From IMG/VR virus record IMGVR_UViG_3300028393_000383, positions 1 through 21,149 of that record: 21,149 bases of DNA. One strand, 5' to 3'. Below are positions 7,419 through 14,254 of the stretch, one piece after another. A program made the translations under genes and the position numbers. The stretch's first letter is position 1; each line of letters begins with the position of its first letter. The notes under the pieces are model-generated. The model was not told where the DNA came from, did no database searches, and saw nothing but the letters and a program-made list of their open reading frames with translations. The stretch is from a virus.

Positions 7419-8399
7419 ATGGCATTTGCTAATAGCGCAATTACCGATATTATCGCTACAACCATTCAAAGTCGTAGCGGTGAATTGGCAGACAACTTAA
7501 CACAAAACAACGCAATTTTGCAGCGTTTAAATCAAAAGGGCAATGTACGCCCATTCTCAGGTGGTAATGTCATCCTCGAGGAAATAATGTACAACGACCC
7601 CAACTCAAATAATGCTAATAGCTATTCTGGCTATGAAGTATTGAACATTGCTCCAGATAGCCCTATTTCTGCTGCTCAGTATAAAATTTCTCAGTATGCA
7701 GACGCAGTAACAATGTCTGGTTTGGAAATGTTGCAGAACTCAAGCAAAGAAGCAATCATCGACTTGTTAGATGGTCGTATGCAAGTTTCTGAAGCTCGTT
7801 TGTTAAACCGTATCTCTGGTGACTTGTTCCTAGACGGTACAGGTAATGGCGGTAAGAACCTTGATGGTTTGGCTGCTGCTGTTTCCTCTACTCCAACAAC
7901 AGGTACATACGGTGGTATTAACCGTGCTAACTGGACTTTCTGGCAGAACGTTGCTACAACAGGTACAACTATCACTACTTCAAACATCTTGGCTAAGATG
8001 ACTTCTACAGCTATTCAATTAGTTCGTGGAACAGACAAAGCTGACTTGATTGTTGCTGATAACAACTTCTACAGCCTGTATGTACAGTCATTGCAAGCTA
8101 TTCAGCGTATCGCTTCCGAAGAAGCTGGTGCTGCTGGTTTCGCTTCATTAAAGTTCTACGGTGGCGGTACATCTGCTGATGTTGTATTGGGCGGTGGTTA
8201 TGGTAATGAGCAGCCTTCTAACACAATGTACTTCTTGAACACCAACTACATTTTCTTACGCCCACACAAAGAGCGTAACTTTGTACCTATTGGTGGTGAG
8301 CGTCAGTCAATTAACCAAGACGCAATCGTGAAGTTATACGGTTGGGCTGGTAACTTGACTACATCTAACAGCTTCTTGCAAGGCATTATGACCAACTAA
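7419..8399 (+). CDS. Major capsid protein, 326 aa
   Basis: Forms the icosahedral shell. The N-terminus (TTIQSRSGELADNLTQNNAIL) and the following G(N)VRPFSGGNVILEEIMY segment at about 42-58 are characteristic of a family of podovirus/siphovirus capsid proteins, presumed HK97-fold. Residues about 80-110 (AAQYKISQYADAVTMSGLEM) and 120-145 (E/D-rich helix, then SGDLFLDGTGNGGKNLDGL) match the same family. Its Arg codons are all CGT or CGC (12 of 12 by hand count), and Asn, Phe and Ile are often C-ending, as expected for a very highly expressed gene and unlike most neighbours. AAGGA at 7406-7410 gives a good ribosome site. A strong terminator directly follows the stop. No obvious delta domain or cleavage site is visible at the start. 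Confidence 0.9.
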   Translation: MAFANSAITDIIATTIQSRSGELADNLTQNNAILQRLNQKGNVRPFSGGNVILEEIMYNDPNSNNANSYSGYEVLNIAPDSPISAAQYKISQYADAVTMSGLEMLQNSSKEAIIDLLDGRMQVSEARLLNRISGDLFLDGTGNGGKNLDGLAAAVSSTPTTGTYGGINRANWTFWQNVATTGTTITTSNILAKMTSTAIQLVRGTDKADLIVADNNFYSLYVQSLQAIQRIASEEAGAAGFASLKFYGGGTSADVVLGGGYGNEQPSNTMYFLNTNYIFLRPHKERNFVPIGGERQSINQDAIVKLYGWAGNLTTSNSFLQGIMTN

Positions 8400-8424
8400 A
8401 AAGTAAGGGGAAACCCTTATTTTT
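8400..8424 (+). terminator. Intrinsic terminator after the major capsid gene
   Basis: Perfect TAAGGG (8404-8409), GAAA tetraloop (8410-8413), CCCTTA (8414-8419), then five T (8420-8424). The AAAA run before the stem can extend pairing with the T run. It begins right at the capsid stop codon, so it should end most capsid transcripts while allowing some read-through. Confidence 0.85.
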
Positions 8425-8452
8425 GGTCTATTTAACTCATAAAGGAAATATC

Positions 8453-8752
8453 ATGGCATATACCATTACCCCACTATCAGGGATTGATTTTAACGATACA
8501 CAAACCGTTGCAGAAATTGCATCAAATGGCGGTACAGCTCCAACATTTGGCCCATTAGGAGCAGAAGTATTTGGCTCTGACGGTCGTAGATATGTATGGG
8601 CAAAAGCTGGTGCAGCTATTACTGCTTCTACAACAACTTGCTCTATTAACGCTTCAACCTTTGTAGCAACTGCTTCTGCTGGTACTTACTTAGCTCCAGC
8701 AACTGCAATGGCTTCTGGCGATTATGGCTGGTTTAGTGCAGCTTCTGTTTAA
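8453..8752 (+). CDS. Small capsid-accessory candidate (decoration/head-fibre-like), 99 aa
   Basis: Encodes a 99-residue beta-rich protein beginning MAYTITPLSGIDFND with a central VFGSDGRRYVWAKAGAAI motif (residues about 39-56) and a Ser/Thr/Ala-rich C-terminus. The GSDGR.Y.(W/F/Y).KAG.A pattern recurs in short phage proteins encoded straight after the capsid gene, some annotated as head decoration proteins. I chose ATG 8453, with AAGGA at 8442-8446 and six bases of spacing. A longer reading from TTG 8423 would start inside the terminator's T run and is unlikely. It is isolated between two strong terminators, so its dosage may be set by read-through from the capsid transcript. The decoration role is inferred. 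Confidence 0.65.
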   Translation: MAYTITPLSGIDFNDTQTVAEIASNGGTAPTFGPLGAEVFGSDGRRYVWAKAGAAITASTTTCSINASTFVATASAGTYLAPATAMASGDYGWFSAASV

Positions 8753-8772
8753 GTTTTACTTGTAGTACAGAC

Positions 8773-8803
8773 GGGACTCTCTCAAAAGGGGAGTCCCTTT
8801 TTT
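8773..8803 (+). terminator. Intrinsic terminator after the 99-aa gene
   Basis: GGGACTC (8773-8779) pairs perfectly with GAGTCCC (8791-8797). The stem can extend inward by C-G and T-G pairs around a CAAAA loop. Six T (8798-8803), then C and four more T, follow. It lies 21 bases after the stop of the small gene and is a textbook rho-independent terminator. Confidence 0.9.
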
Positions 8804-8835
8804 CTTTTAACAACCTAATCCCTTAGGAGAATTAA

Positions 8836-9456
8836 ATGGCTATTGAATCAGACATCCGTAATGCGGATTCGCAACTTGCAGTACGCTTTTATAAGCGCCC
8901 CGTAGAAATTAAAGATGAAACTATTGCCCAAGGCAGACCAATCTTCAAAGAGATGGATTTCATCACTATTATGACCCCTGGTGACCAGCTTAATATCATT
9001 GATACTATTGCTGAAGATAGGCATAAGCGTAGATTTCCCCTGCATTGGGCTGATTATCAGAACAAAACAGGAAACCATGAAGGTTTTACAGGAACTCCCC
9101 TATCAGAATGGCCTTTATTGACTATGGGACAAGCGGAAGAACTAAAAGGCATCAAATTTTATACTGTAGAAGCGGTTGCCAATTGCGGTGACCAACAATT
9201 GCAGCGTATTGGCATGATTGCTGGTATGTCCCCATATGCTTTTAGGGACAAAGCCAAGGCTTTTCTGTCTGTAGCTAACCAAACTGCCGATATTTCTAAG
9301 CGTGAAGAAGAAGTAGCACAACTTAGAGAAGAAAATGCTAAAATCAAGGCAGAAACAGACGCAAAGCTGGCTGAGATGCAATCTCAGATGACGGCTCTAC
9401 TTGCCGCTGTTGGAACTAAAAAACCACGCAAACAAAAAGTAGAAGCAGAGGCTTAA
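8836..9456 (+). CDS. Conserved virion-module protein with helical hairpin and coiled coil, 206 aa
   Basis: Residues 1-80 include basic stretches such as AEDRHKRRFP (59-68). Residues 86-93 read GTPLSEWP, followed by LTMGQAEELKGIKFYTVEAVANC (about 95-117) and a further helix to 145. This looks like a helix-hairpin-helix type unit (GTPL..WP.(L/I)T..Q...L....(I/F).TVE.(L/V)A). I recall it from many unnamed phage proteins encoded after the capsid gene. Residues 152-190 are a heptad-rich coiled coil, and the end is a basic tail (KKPRKQK). ATG 8836 has AGGAG at 8825-8829. There is one base between its stop and the next ATG. No function is known to me. A role in head completion or DNA packaging is possible from position. 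Confidence 0.65.
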   Translation: MAIESDIRNADSQLAVRFYKRPVEIKDETIAQGRPIFKEMDFITIMTPGDQLNIIDTIAEDRHKRRFPLHWADYQNKTGNHEGFTGTPLSEWPLLTMGQAEELKGIKFYTVEAVANCGDQQLQRIGMIAGMSPYAFRDKAKAFLSVANQTADISKREEEVAQLREENAKIKAETDAKLAEMQSQMTALLAAVGTKKPRKQKVEAEA

Positions 9457-9457
9457 T

Positions 9458-10369
9458 ATGTCATCAACGATGCTACAACTCGTAAATCAAGTTCAATCTG
9501 AGCTTAATTTAGCCGTTACCCCTAATGTGGCAGGAAATCCTAGCCAAGATACGCAACAAATCTTGTCTTTGATGAACGCTGCTGGGTATGAGCTAATTAA
9601 AGAGCATGATTGGCAAGCTTTACAAGTTCAGTATCGTTTTTACACTCAAGCTATTACAACAAACGCTACTACAGTCAATGGTTCTACTATTTTGACTGTA
9701 GCTAGCGGTACTAATATTAGTGCAGTCACAAATCAATGGCAGATTACTGGCTATAACATTAACCAGGACACCAATGTAATATCAGCAAATAACACCTCAA
9801 AGCAAATTACCATGAGCCAAATGGCTTCAGGTACAGGTACGGGTTCTGTTGTATTGGCGCAAACTGCCTATGACCTTCCTGATGACTTTGAAGCTATTAC
9901 AGACCGCACGATGTGGGATAAAACTAAGCATTGGGAAATGTTGGGTGGTGAAGATGCTCAACAATGGCAATGGCTCAAGTCTGGCTATATCTCAACTGGC
10001 CCTAGAATTCGTTGGAGAATCTTAGATAACCAATTCCAAATCTGGCCTCCAATGAACACCCAAGAGTATTTAGGCTGGGAATATCGTTCTAAAGGCTGGG
10101 CTAGAAGTGCTAACGGCACTATAAAAAACAGCTTTACAAATGATGATGATACAACTGTCCTTGATGACCGTGTCATGGTGCTTTATACCAAGCTTAAATA
10201 CTTCCAAATTAAGTCTTTTGACACTACTGCATTAACTCAAGATTATCAGCGTTATTTGTCAATTGCCAAAGCCAATGATAAAGGCGCTCCTAACCTATCA
10301 TTTGCTCCTAATCCAAGCCAAGTGCTAATTGGATGGGCTAATATCCCTGACAGTAACTACGGTACATAA
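9458..10369 (+). CDS. Head-tail connector/adaptor-like protein (T7 gp11 / P22 gp4 position), 303 aa
   Basis: Likely forms the ring under the portal. The N-terminal ~60 residues are helical (LVNQVQSELNL ... LMNAAGYELIKEHDWQ), typical of podovirus adaptor/tail-tubular-A-like proteins, where a helical bundle with a ..W..L motif precedes a beta region. Residues 66-134 form a Thr/Asn-rich beta insertion. Residues 138-144 (YDLPDDF) start a segment with W-rich motifs (DRTMWDKTKHW; WEYRSKGWAR) and a C-terminal helix (VMVLYTKLKYFQ). ATG 9458 has AGAGG at 9447-9451. The stop overlaps the next start (TAATG). The assignment uses the helical start, the YDLP..F motif and gene order. Confidence 0.65.
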   Translation: MSSTMLQLVNQVQSELNLAVTPNVAGNPSQDTQQILSLMNAAGYELIKEHDWQALQVQYRFYTQAITTNATTVNGSTILTVASGTNISAVTNQWQITGYNINQDTNVISANNTSKQITMSQMASGTGTGSVVLAQTAYDLPDDFEAITDRTMWDKTKHWEMLGGEDAQQWQWLKSGYISTGPRIRWRILDNQFQIWPPMNTQEYLGWEYRSKGWARSANGTIKNSFTNDDDTTVLDDRVMVLYTKLKYFQIKSFDTTALTQDYQRYLSIAKANDKGAPNLSFAPNPSQVLIGWANIPDSNYGT

Positions 10370-12123
10370 TGCAAGCTAAACCATTTACCGCCCTTACAGC
10401 GTCTATCACATCGCCTATTGGCGGTTGGAACGCTAGAGATTCTGTTGCACAAATGCCAGTTACCGATGCGGTGACTTTGACTAATTTGTACCCCAATCCT
10501 ACTGATGTGCAGTTAAGGAAGGGTTATTCTAAAAAGTCTATTGGCATTACAGGTAAAGTTAATACATTAATGAACTATGCTGGCGCAAATACTCAAAAAC
10601 TATTTGCTGCGGCTGGTACGGCTATTTATAACTGCGATACCGCTACTGCGACCAATGTTTATACAATTACCAATGACAAGTTTCAGTATGTCAATATTAC
10701 TACTGCAGGCGGTAATTTCTTAGTAGCTTGTAATGGCACAGACCCTACCTTAATCTATGACGGTACTAATTGGATTAAGATGGCTACGACTACAACAGCC
10801 TCTGCAATTGTTTCGATTACCCATGTTGGAACGCTTGCCACGCTTACAACGACTACACCGCATGGGTTAGTCACAGGCAACCAAGTAACGCTTACTGGTA
10901 ACCTTCCTACGGCTTACAACGGCACTTATATTATTACAGTAACAGGTGCAAGCACTTTTACTTATGTAATGGCTAGTACCCCTGCTACTAATGCTCTTAC
11001 TATTGGTTCTTATTTAGTTAATTTTGGTGTAACTGGGGTAAACCCTAATACATTTATTAATGTAAATTTATTTAAAAATCGCTTATATTTTACAGAAAAA
11101 AATACTTTAAAAGTATGGTATTTACCTGTTAATGCTTTAGGTGGCGCAGCTTCTCAATTAGATTTTGGTGGTATTGCTCGTAACGGTGGCTTTCTTCAAG
11201 GAATGGCTACTTGGACTATTGACGCTGGTCAAGGCGCAGACGATTACGCAGTTTTTGTTACCAATATGGGTGAGGTTATTGTCTATAACGGCACAGACCC
11301 ATCAAATGCTGACACATGGGCATTAAAAGGTGTATGGCAACTAGGTTACGTATTTAGCCGTAGGTTCTATTATAAATGGGGTGGGGACATCCTATTGCTT
11401 ACTCAAGATGGCTTAGTTCCTTTGGCTTCTGCCTTGCAATCTAGCCGTTTAGACCCAAGAATAAACATTACCGACAAGATTTATTATGCTATTTCTTTAG
11501 CTGCTGATACTTATTCTACTGAATATGGCTGGCAAGTTATTTATTTTGCCAAACCCAATATGCTGATTATTAACATCCCTGATACTACAGGCACTCAGCA
11601 ATATGTAATGCACACTATCAGTAAGGCTTGGTGCAACTTTACAGGCATTAATACGACTTGTTTTGAACTAAGTAATGATGATTTGTATTTTGGTGGCACA
11701 GGTTTTGTAGGTAAGTTTTTTGATACTAATGCTGACAATGGAGCTAATATTTCAGCCACTTGTCAACAGGCATATAGCTATTTTGACAAACCAGGACAAC
11801 AAAAGCGTTTTACTATGGTTCGCCCTACATTCTTAGTTGATGTGGGTACTCCTGGTATTTATGCTGGTATTAATACCGATTTCCAGACACAGAATAACCT
11901 TGGAAAAGTCACTTTTGTGCAAACCCCTACCACTACCGCAATATGGGGTACGGCTACATGGGATAATTCTGTATTTGCTGGAAACTTAGTAATTTCTCGC
12001 CAATGGCAAGGGGTTACAGGTTTAGGCTATGCTGGTGGTATTAACTTAAATATGGTTTCCGCTGGTATTGATGTACATTGGGTATCTACGGATTATGTAA
12101 TGGAACAAGGTACTGTAATCTAA
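10369..12123 (+). CDS. Tail hub / stabilisation-like protein (T7 gp12 or P22 gp10 type), 584 aa
   Basis: Probable nozzle or hub of the short tail. The N-terminus has SPIGGWNARDSVAQMP (15-30) and then LTNLYPNPTDVQLRKGY (37-53), the recognisable opening of podovirus tail-stabilisation/tail-tubular-B-type proteins. Repeated beta blades follow (VNTLMNYAG..TQKLFAA; FLVACNG; AVFVTNMGEVIVYNGTDPS; DILLLTQDGLVPL), suggesting a propeller-like body. Residues about 145-205 look like an extra beta module with HGL.TG..V...G....YNG.Y.I.V....TFTY. The C-terminal ~100 residues are beta-rich and end YVMEQGTVI. The start overlaps the upstream stop with little Shine-Dalgarno signal, so translation is probably coupled. 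A 67-base gap containing a hairpin follows. Confidence 0.72.
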   Translation: MQAKPFTALTASITSPIGGWNARDSVAQMPVTDAVTLTNLYPNPTDVQLRKGYSKKSIGITGKVNTLMNYAGANTQKLFAAAGTAIYNCDTATATNVYTITNDKFQYVNITTAGGNFLVACNGTDPTLIYDGTNWIKMATTTTASAIVSITHVGTLATLTTTTPHGLVTGNQVTLTGNLPTAYNGTYIITVTGASTFTYVMASTPATNALTIGSYLVNFGVTGVNPNTFINVNLFKNRLYFTEKNTLKVWYLPVNALGGAASQLDFGGIARNGGFLQGMATWTIDAGQGADDYAVFVTNMGEVIVYNGTDPSNADTWALKGVWQLGYVFSRRFYYKWGGDILLLTQDGLVPLASALQSSRLDPRINITDKIYYAISLAADTYSTEYGWQVIYFAKPNMLIINIPDTTGTQQYVMHTISKAWCNFTGINTTCFELSNDDLYFGGTGFVGKFFDTNADNGANISATCQQAYSYFDKPGQQKRFTMVRPTFLVDVGTPGIYAGINTDFQTQNNLGKVTFVQTPTTTAIWGTATWDNSVFAGNLVISRQWQGVTGLGYAGGINLNMVSAGIDVHWVSTDYVMEQGTVI

Positions 12124-12131
12124 TGATTTTT

Positions 12132-12160
12132 AAGGGTATAATCGGCATTGCCGACCCCTT
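12132..12160 (+). promoter_or_regulatory. Hairpin with an embedded TATAAT in the gap before the ejection-type genes
   Basis: The 67-base gap 12124-12190 holds AAGGG (12132-12136) pairing with CCCTT (12156-12160), and inside it CGGC-ATT-GCCG (12143-12153). TATAAT (12137-12142) sits in the left unpaired part. There is no T run after it, so it is not an intrinsic terminator. No good -35 lies 16-18 bases upstream and no TGn extends the -10, so promoter activity is speculative. It may be a transcript-processing site or a protector of the downstream message. AGGAG at 12180-12184 is the ribosome site of the next gene. Confidence 0.3.
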
Positions 12161-12190
12161 GGTAATTAACTAAACACTTAGGAGTAGGTC

Positions 12191-13891
12191 ATGGGCGCAG
12201 TAGACACATCATTAAATAGATACAATCAATACGCTAGTTCAGTATTGCCTGGCCCTGGACAGCCTATGCCAAATTATCAAGATTGGACTCAGCAACAAAA
12301 GTCTACTCTAGACCCGCAAAGTAATGTGCCACAAAACACATATCAAAACACAATGACAGGGTTAATGAACCCTAGTAGTTACGAGCAGGGATTTGTTAAT
12401 CCTTTTCCTGACGGCACTCAACAGTTAACAGGCCCTCTTGGTGGCGGCCCAGGCTACACTCCTCCTACACAGCAACAACTAGATTATTGGAAAACAAATC
12501 CAGGTCAAATGGATGAAGGTACTGGTTCAGGCCCTTATGCTCCAGGATATAAACCAGACGCTCCTTATACTGGAAATGAATCTATTGGCGAAAGATTCAA
12601 TATTATGAATAATCTTATGAGCCAACAAGCAGCAAATACTAATATAAACAATCCTCAATTAAACGCTCAAACAAACACTAATGCTAGTGGAGCTAATGAC
12701 CCTGTTAGCGGTTTATATCAAAGTTTATTAGGTCGTGCTCCTGATGCAGCAGGACTTCAATATTTTCAAAATCAATTGCAATCTGGCAAATCTGTTCAAG
12801 ACATTACCAATGCTATTAAAGCTAGTCCTGAATATACACAAAGAAACCCTACTGCAACAGCAACACAAGCAAATGACCCTGTTTCAAATTTGTATCAACA
12901 AGTTTTAGGTCGTACACCTGATGCTGCTGGATTGCAATATTGGCAAGGTCAATTAGCTTCAGGCAAGTCTATTCAAGATATTACTAACGCTCTTAAAGCT
13001 AGTCCTGAATACAAGCAAAAAAATCCTACTAACCCTAGTACACAGCCAAATACTAATCCATATGGTATTACTACTGCTAACCCTTTTTCATCTAGTACAA
13101 ACCCTTATATCCAAGCTGCACAGCAAACTTCATTAGCTAACTTAGCTGGCGCACAAACGGCTACTGCCGCTAATCGTGTAAACCAACAAACGCCTTATGG
13201 TTCATTGCAATACACCCAAACAGGTACAGATGCTCAAGGCAACCCTATTTGGTCTGCTAATCAATCATTAAGCCCACAGTTACAACAATTAACTACTCAA
13301 TCATTAACAGGATTACAGAATTCTTTAACTAATCCTGCTTATGGCATTAATCCTGGTCAGACTTATAGCGATGCAATTATGCAACGCTTGCAACCACAGC
13401 AAAAACAAGCACAAGAGCGTTTAGATGCCCAGTTAGCCAACCAAGGAATTATGCCTGGTTCAGAGGCTTACAACCGTGCTAAAACACTACAAAGTCAGTC
13501 ACTTAATGACCAATTAACAAGTGCTATTGTTGGCGGTATGCAAACAGGCATACAAGCTAATACTGCTCAAAACCAAACAGCAGCTAACATTAAGTCTTTA
13601 GCTACTCCTGGTTATATAAACCCTTATAGTCAAGCAGCTACAACTGGCCCTGATTACACAGGTGCTTACGCTACATCTAGTGCTGCTGATATTGCCGCTA
13701 GAAATGCTCAATTAGCGCAAAAGAATAATTTAACTTCAGGCTTATTTAATTTAGGTACTGCTGGAATATTAGGCGGCGGTGGTTTAACTGGTTTAGCAAG
13801 CTCTATTCCAGGTGTTTATAACTATTTTGATAATTTAGCTACAAGAAGCATAAATCAAGCATCGCCTGATTTTATTGGCCCAATATTTTAA
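12191..13891 (+). CDS. Internal/ejection-type virion protein with two DUF4214-like repeats, 566 aa
   Basis: Gln/Asn/Pro/Gly-rich and low in charge. Residues 1-165 are disordered-looking. Residues 170-215 and 229-274 are two tandem copies of a DUF4214-like unit: DPV..LYQ..LGR.PD.AGLQY(F/W)...L.SGKS.QDITNA.KASPEY. Residues 334-341 (TPYGSLQY) and the Q-rich helix around 397-435 (LQPQQKQAQERLDAQLANQG, then MPGSEAY) are typical of a protein found next to ejection proteins in many environmental phages. Residues about 517-545 form a Gly-rich hydrophobic segment that could contact membrane. ATG 12191 has AGGAG at 12180-12184. A DNA-ejection or internal-core role is inferred; the role of DUF4214 in phages is not established. 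Confidence 0.65.
   Translation: MGAVDTSLNRYNQYASSVLPGPGQPMPNYQDWTQQQKSTLDPQSNVPQNTYQNTMTGLMNPSSYEQGFVNPFPDGTQQLTGPLGGGPGYTPPTQQQLDYWKTNPGQMDEGTGSGPYAPGYKPDAPYTGNESIGERFNIMNNLMSQQAANTNINNPQLNAQTNTNASGANDPVSGLYQSLLGRAPDAAGLQYFQNQLQSGKSVQDITNAIKASPEYTQRNPTATATQANDPVSNLYQQVLGRTPDAAGLQYWQGQLASGKSIQDITNALKASPEYKQKNPTNPSTQPNTNPYGITTANPFSSSTNPYIQAAQQTSLANLAGAQTATAANRVNQQTPYGSLQYTQTGTDAQGNPIWSANQSLSPQLQQLTTQSLTGLQNSLTNPAYGINPGQTYSDAIMQRLQPQQKQAQERLDAQLANQGIMPGSEAYNRAKTLQSQSLNDQLTSAIVGGMQTGIQANTAQNQTAANIKSLATPGYINPYSQAATTGPDYTGAYATSSAADIAARNAQLAQKNNLTSGLFNLGTAGILGGGGLTGLASSIPGVYNYFDNLATRSINQASPDFIGPIF
12698..13012 (+). repeat. Tandem duplication encoding the DUF4214-like units, 177-bp period
   Basis: The unit at 12698-12835 recurs at 12875-13012 with many shared words (GACCCTGTT..., TTAGGTCGT, CCTGATGC(A/T)GC, CAAGA(C/T)ATTAC, AAAGCTAGTCCTGAATA). 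Differences are concentrated at third positions and in aromatic residues (YF versus YW). Confidence 0.85.
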
Positions 13892-13897
13892 ATAATT

Positions 13898-14254
13898 ATG
13901 ACTCCATCAGAAATCATTATTGCCGATACTCAAGATGTAGACCCTAATGAGGTTTTACAGGGAATTGCTCAAGCTGTAAAAGCTAAAAAAGCGGTTCTTT
14001 TCCATGAGGGTAATTCTGTATTAGTGGCATTTAAACTTGATAATCAAGCGGTAGAGCTACATTTATTTACCAAAGATTCACCAATTAAATTAGCTAAAGC
14101 AATACTAGAGTTTGTTAAAAAGCTACAAAGTGCTGGTATTAAAACAGTATACGGTACTGAGCCACCAACTCAAATTTTGCAATTATTAAAAAATTTAGGA
14201 ATTGAAGTTCAAGAGTCTGATAATCCTAAGTTTATGTGGATGTCACAAATATGA
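13898..14254 (+). CDS. Small protein in T7 gp13 position, possible acyltransferase-like fold, 118 aa
   Basis: Alternating strands and helices: VLFHEGNSVLVAFKLDN and VELHLFTKDSP (two strands, about 33-63), a long helix LAKAILEFVKKLQSAG (about 65-80), strand TVYGTE, helix ILQLLKNLGIEVQ, and a final FMWMS strand. This order and the AGI..VY....P.....L.NLGI pattern resemble the C-terminal half of GNAT-fold proteins, including the small internal virion protein of T7-type phages. No clear acetyl-CoA loop (R/Q..G.G/A) is visible, so a structural rather than catalytic role is more likely. ATG 13898 is six bases after the upstream stop with no Shine-Dalgarno site. The TGA overlaps the next ATG (ATGA). 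Function inferred, moderate to low confidence. Confidence 0.5.
   Translation: MTPSEIIIADTQDVDPNEVLQGIAQAVKAKKAVLFHEGNSVLVAFKLDNQAVELHLFTKDSPIKLAKAILEFVKKLQSAGIKTVYGTEPPTQILQLLKNLGIEVQESDNPKFMWMSQI

Noticed and set aside
8423-8452. TTG-initiated extension of the 99-aa gene
   Set aside because: It would begin in the T run of the capsid terminator. ATG 8453 has a good Shine-Dalgarno site and a family-like start.
14236-14250. GTG start five codons upstream for the Ala-rich protein
   Set aside because: ATG 14251 forms the ATGA overlap used at other junctions in the window; the GTG has no better ribosome site.
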